This document shows, in pieces, positions 1-4,900 of a stretch of DNA of 6,390 nt. The position numbers and the translations under genes were made by a program. The DNA lies in assembly GCA_031278665.1 (NCBI GenBank), contig JAITKC010000172.1:1-6390 (forward strand), in the 5' to 3' direction. Origin of the DNA: Bifidobacteriaceae bacterium. Lineage in GTDB: Bacteria; Actinomycetota; Actinomycetes; Actinomycetales; WQXJ01. The notes under the pieces were generated by a model that saw only the letters and a list, made by a program, of their open reading frames with translations, was not told where the DNA came from and made no database searches. Position 1 is the stretch's first letter. Every line of letters starts with the position of its first letter.

Positions 1-89
1 GGCGCGCCGACCGGCGCGGCCCGGGGCCCGGCTGGGCCCGGGCGGCCGGCCGGACCAAGGCCCCGCCGGATTTGGAGAGGCAAGAATGA
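1..89 (+). CDS. Possible 3' end of an upstream gene (partial)
   Basis: The third forward frame is open from the window edge to a TGA at 87-89, which overlaps the ATG at 86 as ATGA. Its 28 codons have mostly G or C in the third position, more so than the other two forward frames here, as expected of real high-GC coding sequence. The tail is rich in Arg, Pro, Gly and Ala and ends in PPDLERQE, a plausible disordered C-terminus; no family can be recognised. If real, the 4-base overlap implies translational coupling with the ligase gene and an operon that began further upstream. The stretch is short and very GC-rich, so chance openness is a serious alternative. Confidence 0.35.
   Translation, partial: RADRRGPGPGWARAAGRTKAPPDLERQE
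19..43. repeat. GC-rich inverted repeat, potential hairpin
   Basis: CCC/GGG blocks at 20-29 can pair with those at 34-42 across a four-base GGCT loop, with one bulged G and one more G-C pair at the base (19 with 43). No T-run follows, so this is not a standard intrinsic terminator. In DNA of this composition such pairing can arise by chance; a role is not established. Confidence 0.25.
74..80 (+). promoter_or_regulatory. Ribosome binding site of the acyl-AMP ligase
   Basis: GGAGAGG lies five bases before the ATG at 86, a good Shine-Dalgarno match and spacing. It decides the start: the same frame is open up to the window edge, but the upstream codons are low-complexity Arg/Gly/Pro with no ligase similarity. 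Confidence 0.7.
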
Positions 90-1726
90 TCGACTCTGTT
101 ATCAACCTGTTGGCGAATAAGCGCGACGAGCGCGGTCTGGGGATCACCTTCGTCTCGCCGGGCGACATCGAAGGCGAGTTCTACCCGTACAGCGCGTTGC
201 GCCGAGACGCCATCCGCTATCGCCAAATCCTTCAGGGCCAAGGTTTCCAAGCCGGCGACCACGTGCTTTTGCAATTAGTCGACAACAAGGCCCTGGTCCA
301 AGCGTTTTGGGCCTGTCTGTGGGGCGGATTCGTGCCGGTTCCGATGTCCGCCGCCGGCGACCAGAGGGCGTTGGGACGGGTGGCCCGGGTCCAAGAGATC
401 CTGCCCCGGTCGCATGTCCTGTTTCAGCGGGCCGACCATCCGGACGTTCCCGCGGCCGGCGGGCTTCCAGGGGCCATCGACTTCGACTCGCTCGACCCGG
501 ACGCGGCGCCCGGCCCGGCTGAGCCCGATCCCGAACCCGTGCTGGCCTCGACTGTGCGGCTGGTGCAGTTCTCGTCCGGCTCGACTGGCGACCCGAAAGG
601 CGTCATCATCACCGAGGGCGGCCTCTTGGCGGGGCTGCGGGCCTGCGTCCCGAGGCGAACCCCGCGCCTGGTCAACTCCCTGTTGTCGTGGCTGCCGCTA
701 ACCCACAACCTCAGTTTGGTGGGCGTTCACCTTTACTCGATCTGCCAGAACTACGGGCAGGTCCTGATGCCTCCGTCGCAGTTCGCCATGGACCCCCTAA
801 GCTGGCTGCGCGCCATCGGCGTCCACCGGCCGACTGTCACCTTCTGCCCAAACTTCGCCTGCAAACACGTTCTCAAGGCGCTTGCCCGCCTGGGCCCCGA
901 GGCGATCGCCGGATGCGACCTGTCCAGCGTCCACAAGATCGTCAACGGCGCCGAACCGATCGACCAAGCCACCGTTCAGGCCTTCGAGTCCCAATTGGAA
1001 CCGTTCGGGCTGATGCGCAACGTGATGGTGCCAGGCTACGGTTTGACCGAGGCGTCGCTCGGGGTCACGATCGCCGAAATCTACCAGCCGCTACACACTT
1101 TGACCCTGGACCGCGATCGCATAGCCGTCGGCCAGTCGGTCGCCGATATTCAAGACGACGGAGGCGCCACTTTCACCGGGCTGGGCGCCCCGACGCCGGG
1201 AATGAGTTTGTCGATTCGAGACGCCGCCGGAAACATCCTCGACAACGGGGTGATCGGAGAAATCTGGATTCGCGGCGACTCGCTTTCCTCCGGCTACATA
1301 GACGCCAAAGGCGTCCATCGCCATCGCCTGTCGCCCGACGGCTACCTCGACACCGGCGATCTGGGCGCGGTGTTCGGGGCCGACTTATATGTCCTGGGGC
1401 GCAAGAAGGACATCATTTTCGTCAACGGCAAGAACGTCTACTCCCACGACCTCGAGCGAGTCTTGGAGGAGGCGTTGGGGTTCGACTGCGCGGTGCTCGG
1501 GCGGACCGACGACAGCGGCGCCGAAGCCGTGTTCGTGTTCTTGGCCGATGCCGACACCGCCGACCGCGCCGACCGCGAGGAGGCGGCCGGGCGCGCGGTC
1601 GCCACCCTGATGCGCGAGTTCGGCGTGCCGACGACGCAGGTCGTGTGGGTCGGCGAAATACCGCGCACGCAGACCGGCAAAAAGGAGCGCTTCGCCCTCC
1701 AGTCCCTGATCCCGGCGACCGTTTAG
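86..1726 (+). CDS. Free-standing acyl-AMP ligase (FAAL / PksJ-type loading enzyme)
   Basis: A 546-residue member of the ANL adenylating superfamily. It should activate a carboxylic acid with ATP and pass the acyl-AMP to a carrier-protein thiol. Visible motifs: P-loop SSGSTGDPKG (163-172), SWLPLTHNLSLVG (201-213), PNFACKH (255-261), NGAEPI (287-292), YGLTEASL (318-325), LDTGDLG (421-427), GRKKDIIFVNGKN (438-450) followed by YSHDLE, and PRTQTGKKER with the catalytic lysine K532. NGAEPI, YGLTEASL and the TLDRDRIAVG segment (340-349) are typical of fatty-acyl-AMP ligases and of the loading AL domain of bacillaene synthase PksJ, not of amino-acid or 2,3-dihydroxybenzoate/salicylate ligases. Length is full for a standalone enzyme. 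Unusual: HDMG of the family reads HNLS (207-210). The NRPS gene starts 14 bases downstream with an N-terminal carrier, the probable acceptor. The acyl substrate cannot be read from sequence; fatty or alpha-hydroxy acids are candidates. Two TTA codons (L64, L434) are present. Confidence 0.9.
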   Translation: MIDSVINLLANKRDERGLGITFVSPGDIEGEFYPYSALRRDAIRYRQILQGQGFQAGDHVLLQLVDNKALVQAFWACLWGGFVPVPMSAAGDQRALGRVARVQEILPRSHVLFQRADHPDVPAAGGLPGAIDFDSLDPDAAPGPAEPDPEPVLASTVRLVQFSSGSTGDPKGVIITEGGLLAGLRACVPRRTPRLVNSLLSWLPLTHNLSLVGVHLYSICQNYGQVLMPPSQFAMDPLSWLRAIGVHRPTVTFCPNFACKHVLKALARLGPEAIAGCDLSSVHKIVNGAEPIDQATVQAFESQLEPFGLMRNVMVPGYGLTEASLGVTIAEIYQPLHTLTLDRDRIAVGQSVADIQDDGGATFTGLGAPTPGMSLSIRDAAGNILDNGVIGEIWIRGDSLSSGYIDAKGVHRHRLSPDGYLDTGDLGAVFGADLYVLGRKKDIIFVNGKNVYSHDLERVLEEALGFDCAVLGRTDDSGAEAVFVFLADADTADRADREEAAGRAVATLMREFGVPTTQVVWVGEIPRTQTGKKERFALQSLIPATV

Positions 1727-1729
1727 GGG
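1725..1729 (+). promoter_or_regulatory. Weak ribosome binding site of the NRPS gene
   Basis: AGGGG overlaps the ligase stop codon and lies 11 bases before the ATG at 1741. A GTG at 1729 is in the same frame and would add four residues, but no better site precedes it. The short gap suggests co-transcription, and translation probably benefits from ribosomes finishing the ligase. Confidence 0.4.
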
Positions 1730-1740
1730 TGGCGGCCGAC

Positions 1741-1968
1741 ATGTCAACAACCGTTGTCGACGCGCTGGCGCGTGTGATTCAGACCAAGACCGGCGCCGTC
1801 GCCGACGCCTCCGAGCGCCTGGCCTCGGCGATTCCGAATTCTTTGGCTTTCATGGAGGTGATCGCGCAGTGCGAAGACGAGTTCGGCGTGCTGATCGACC
1901 CGGCCCGGCTGACACGCGCCACCACAGTCGGGCAGTTCGCCGAGATCGTCGAGACGGCCCGCTCCGCT
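1741..1968 (+). other. NRPS domain: N-terminal loading carrier protein (ACP-like)
   Basis: Residues 1-76. IPNSLAFMEVIAQCEDEFGV has the pattern of acyl carrier helix II, with S34 as the phosphopantetheine site, followed by LIDPARLTRATTVGQFAEIV, typical of helix III and the C-terminal helix. It resembles stand-alone or PKS-type ACPs rather than the GGDS-type PCP found later in this protein. This fits an acyl starter loaded in trans by the upstream ligase. The Asp normally before the Ser is Asn (N33). Confidence 0.82.
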
Positions 1969-4900
1969 GGATGCCGAAGGCTCGAGCCGCCGCCGGCGCC
2001 CGGCCCCGCGGCCGGCTCGCCAGCCGCCGCCACCGGCCCCGGGCGGGCGACAACCCGGGTCGGCATGAATCCCATGCAAGTCGCCTATTTGCTGGGCGCC
2101 AACGAAGGCGTCGAATTAGGCGGCCAGGCGACGCTGATCTACTTCGAGGCCCGTCTGCCCTGTTCGGCGGCGACCGCGGCGAAGGCCGTCGAGCGCCTGT
2201 TCGCCCGCCATGAGGTTTTTCGCGCCCAGATCGACCACGACAACGCCGAACTCGTGGTCAGTCCGGACGCCGCCACGCGCCCGGTCGTGGCGCATGAACC
2301 CGACCCGGCCGGCGCGGACGGGCTGGCCTCCTCGATTCGACGCCGCCTAATCGAGGAGGCCAAGCGGTCCACCGACGGCCCTTGGCTATACGGGGCCGAG
2401 GTGATCGGCCTGTCGGACGGCGACAGCCGCCTCTGTTTCTTCCTCAACATGATCATCATGGACGCCGCGTCGGCTTTCATTCTGGTTCGCGAACTGGCCG
2501 GTTTGGCCAAAGGCGCCGAACTGGACGAACCGAAGTCCTTGGCCGCGGCGACGGCGGAGATCGCCAGACACAAGAGCCCGGCCTCGCGCCGCCGCGACCA
2601 CGACTATTGGCGCCAGGCGGCCCCCTCGCTGCCGCCGGCGCCCCGTTTCAAGCCGGGCGTCGCCGTTTACGACGGGTGGTCGACGCAAAGGGTTTCGGCC
2701 ACGCTGCCGCCGCACCTGACGCGGGCGCTTGAGCGTCGCGCCCGGTCCGATGCCGTCAGCGTCTCGTCGGTCCTGTTGGCCATCCACGGCGCGGTGGTCG
2801 CGCGCTGGGCCAACAGTCCGCGCTTTACCGTCAACGTCACGCTCACCGAACGCGGCGCCATCCGCCGGCCCCAGTCCGCGCTCGGCGACTTCACGTCGTC
2901 GACACTGGTCGGCCTCGACCTGGCCGCCGCCGAATCGTTCGAAGACCTCGCCGCCGCCGTCCAGCGCGACATCGCCGCCGGCCTGGCCCACCGCTCCTAC
3001 ACGGGCGTCGAGGTGATCCAGACCGTCTTGCGCACCCAGGCCAATCGTCGACAGGCGATTATGCCGGTGGTTTTCACAAGTTTCCTGAACGGATCGGGCC
3101 GCGACGCCCCCGCCGGCGCCGGGGCCGACGGCGCTTGCGACGATGCCGCCGTCGCCGCGGGCGTCGCCGTCGATTACACGTACACGCAGACCAGCCAGGT
3201 GTTTCTGGACATGCAGGCGATGTCCTACGGCGAGACGATCGCCGTCAGCTGGGACTACGTCCCCGAATACTTTGGCTTCCCGGTGGCTTCGGCCTTCGAC
3301 GCCATGATTCAGGCCGTCACGGCCTACGCCAACGGCCAGACGCCGCTGCCGATAACCGACGCCGCCACCGAGCGGGCGGTGGCCGCCTATAACCAAACCA
3401 GCGCCGAACTCCCCTCGGGAACGTTGACCAGCGCCCTGCTCGAATCGTTCGACCGGCACGCCAATCGGGTGGCCCTGGTCAGCCACGCCCATGGGCTGAC
3501 CTACACTTACGCCGACCTCCGGCGCCGGTCGGCCCAACTGGCCCACGCCCTGGTGGCGGCGGGGTGCCGGCCCGGCGACGTGGTGGTGGTCGAATCCACC
3601 AAACACCCGGCGTCGGTCATAAACCAGCTCGCGGCGTTGCGGGCGGGATGCGCGTTCGCGCCCTTGAACGCGGCTTACCCGCGACAGCGCAAAGACGACA
3701 TCGGGCGAATGGCCGGCGCCAAGATCGCGGCCTTGACCGACGCCTCCTTCCGCGAACTGTCGGCCGAGCGCCACCCCGACACTTTCCCGGACGTCGAAAC
3801 CGCGCCGGAATCGCTCGCCTACGTCATTTTCACCTCTGGCTCGACCGGCCGCCCCAAGGGCGTCGAGATCTCCCACGCCGGCGCCTGGAACACGATCGCC
3901 GACATCAACTCCCGGTTCCAGGTCGGCCCGGAGGACGTCATCGTCGGCCTCAGCGCCCTGAGCTTCGACCTGTCGATCTACGACATCTACGGCGCCTTCG
4001 CCGCCGGCGCCACGCTGGCCTTGGTCGACGACCAACGCGACGCCGACGAGATCCACTCGGTCCTGGCCGCCAGCCGGGCGACCATCTGGAACTCGACGCC
4101 GGCGCTGGTCGAGTTGGCGCTATTGCGATCCGGCCCCGCCACCGCCTACCCCTGGTTGCGGCTGCTGATGATGAGCGGCGACCGGATCGCCCACGACCTG
4201 CCCGGGCGGGCGTCGGCGATCTTCCCGCGCTGCCAGGTCTACAGTCTGGGCGGGGCGACCGAAGGCAGTATTTGGTCGATCTACTATCGGCTCGGCGGAC
4301 CGCCCGATCCGACCCGGATACCTTACGGTTACCCGCTCGCCAACCAGCAGATTTACGTCCTCGGCTACGACGGGCGCCTGTGCCCGGCCGCGGTGGCGGG
4401 CGAGATCTGCATCGGCGGGCGCGGCGTGGCCGTCGGCTATCGGGGCGAACCGGACAAGACCGCCGCCGCCTTCGTCGCCTCCGGCGCCTATGGGCGCTTA
4501 TATCGCACCGGCGATGTCGGCGTGTTCAACCGGGAAGGCTATGTCGATTTTCTTGGCCGCCAAGACCGCCAGATAAAGATTCGCGGCCACCGCGTCGAAC
4601 TGGGCGAGATCGAGGCCGTGTTGACGGGCGACAAGCGGGTCGCCCGGGCACAGGCGGCCGTGCTCCAGCGCCGGGGGCACGACGTCTTGGTCGCTTTCGT
4701 GGTGCCCGAGGCCGCGGCCGCGAGCGTCGACCCGAACGGTTTGATCGCCCGCGCCCGCGAATATTTGCCGGACTATATGGCGCCCGGGCGGGTCGTGGTC
4801 GTCCAAGAAATCCCGGTCACCGCCCACGGAAAAGTCGACTTGGTCGCCCTCCAGGGCCTGTTCGACCAGGACGAGAGCGGCGACGAGCGGCCGTCCGCCG

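Noticed and set aside
1..51. 8-base palindromes GGCGCGCC (1-8) and GGCCGGCC (44-51) as operator or cloning sites
   Set aside because: In such GC-rich sequence these palindromes are expected by chance, and no other sign of an operator or vector is present.
86..1726. Salicylate or 2,3-dihydroxybenzoate-AMP ligase
   Set aside because: The NGAEPI, YGLTEASL and GRKKDIIFVNGKN motifs fit the FAAL/PksJ loading type, and aryl-acid ligase hallmarks are absent.
2386..4056. 556-codon open frame on the minus strand
   Set aside because: It lies entirely opposite the Cy1 and adenylation domains, whose motifs are intact. Its translation is Gly/Arg/Val/Asp-rich with no recognisable domain, as expected of antisense frames in high-GC DNA.
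4621..4875. Embedded methyltransferase, oxidase or epimerase near the end of the adenylation domain
   Set aside because: The region between GRQDRQIKIRG and K1031 is of normal length and holds no extra domain.
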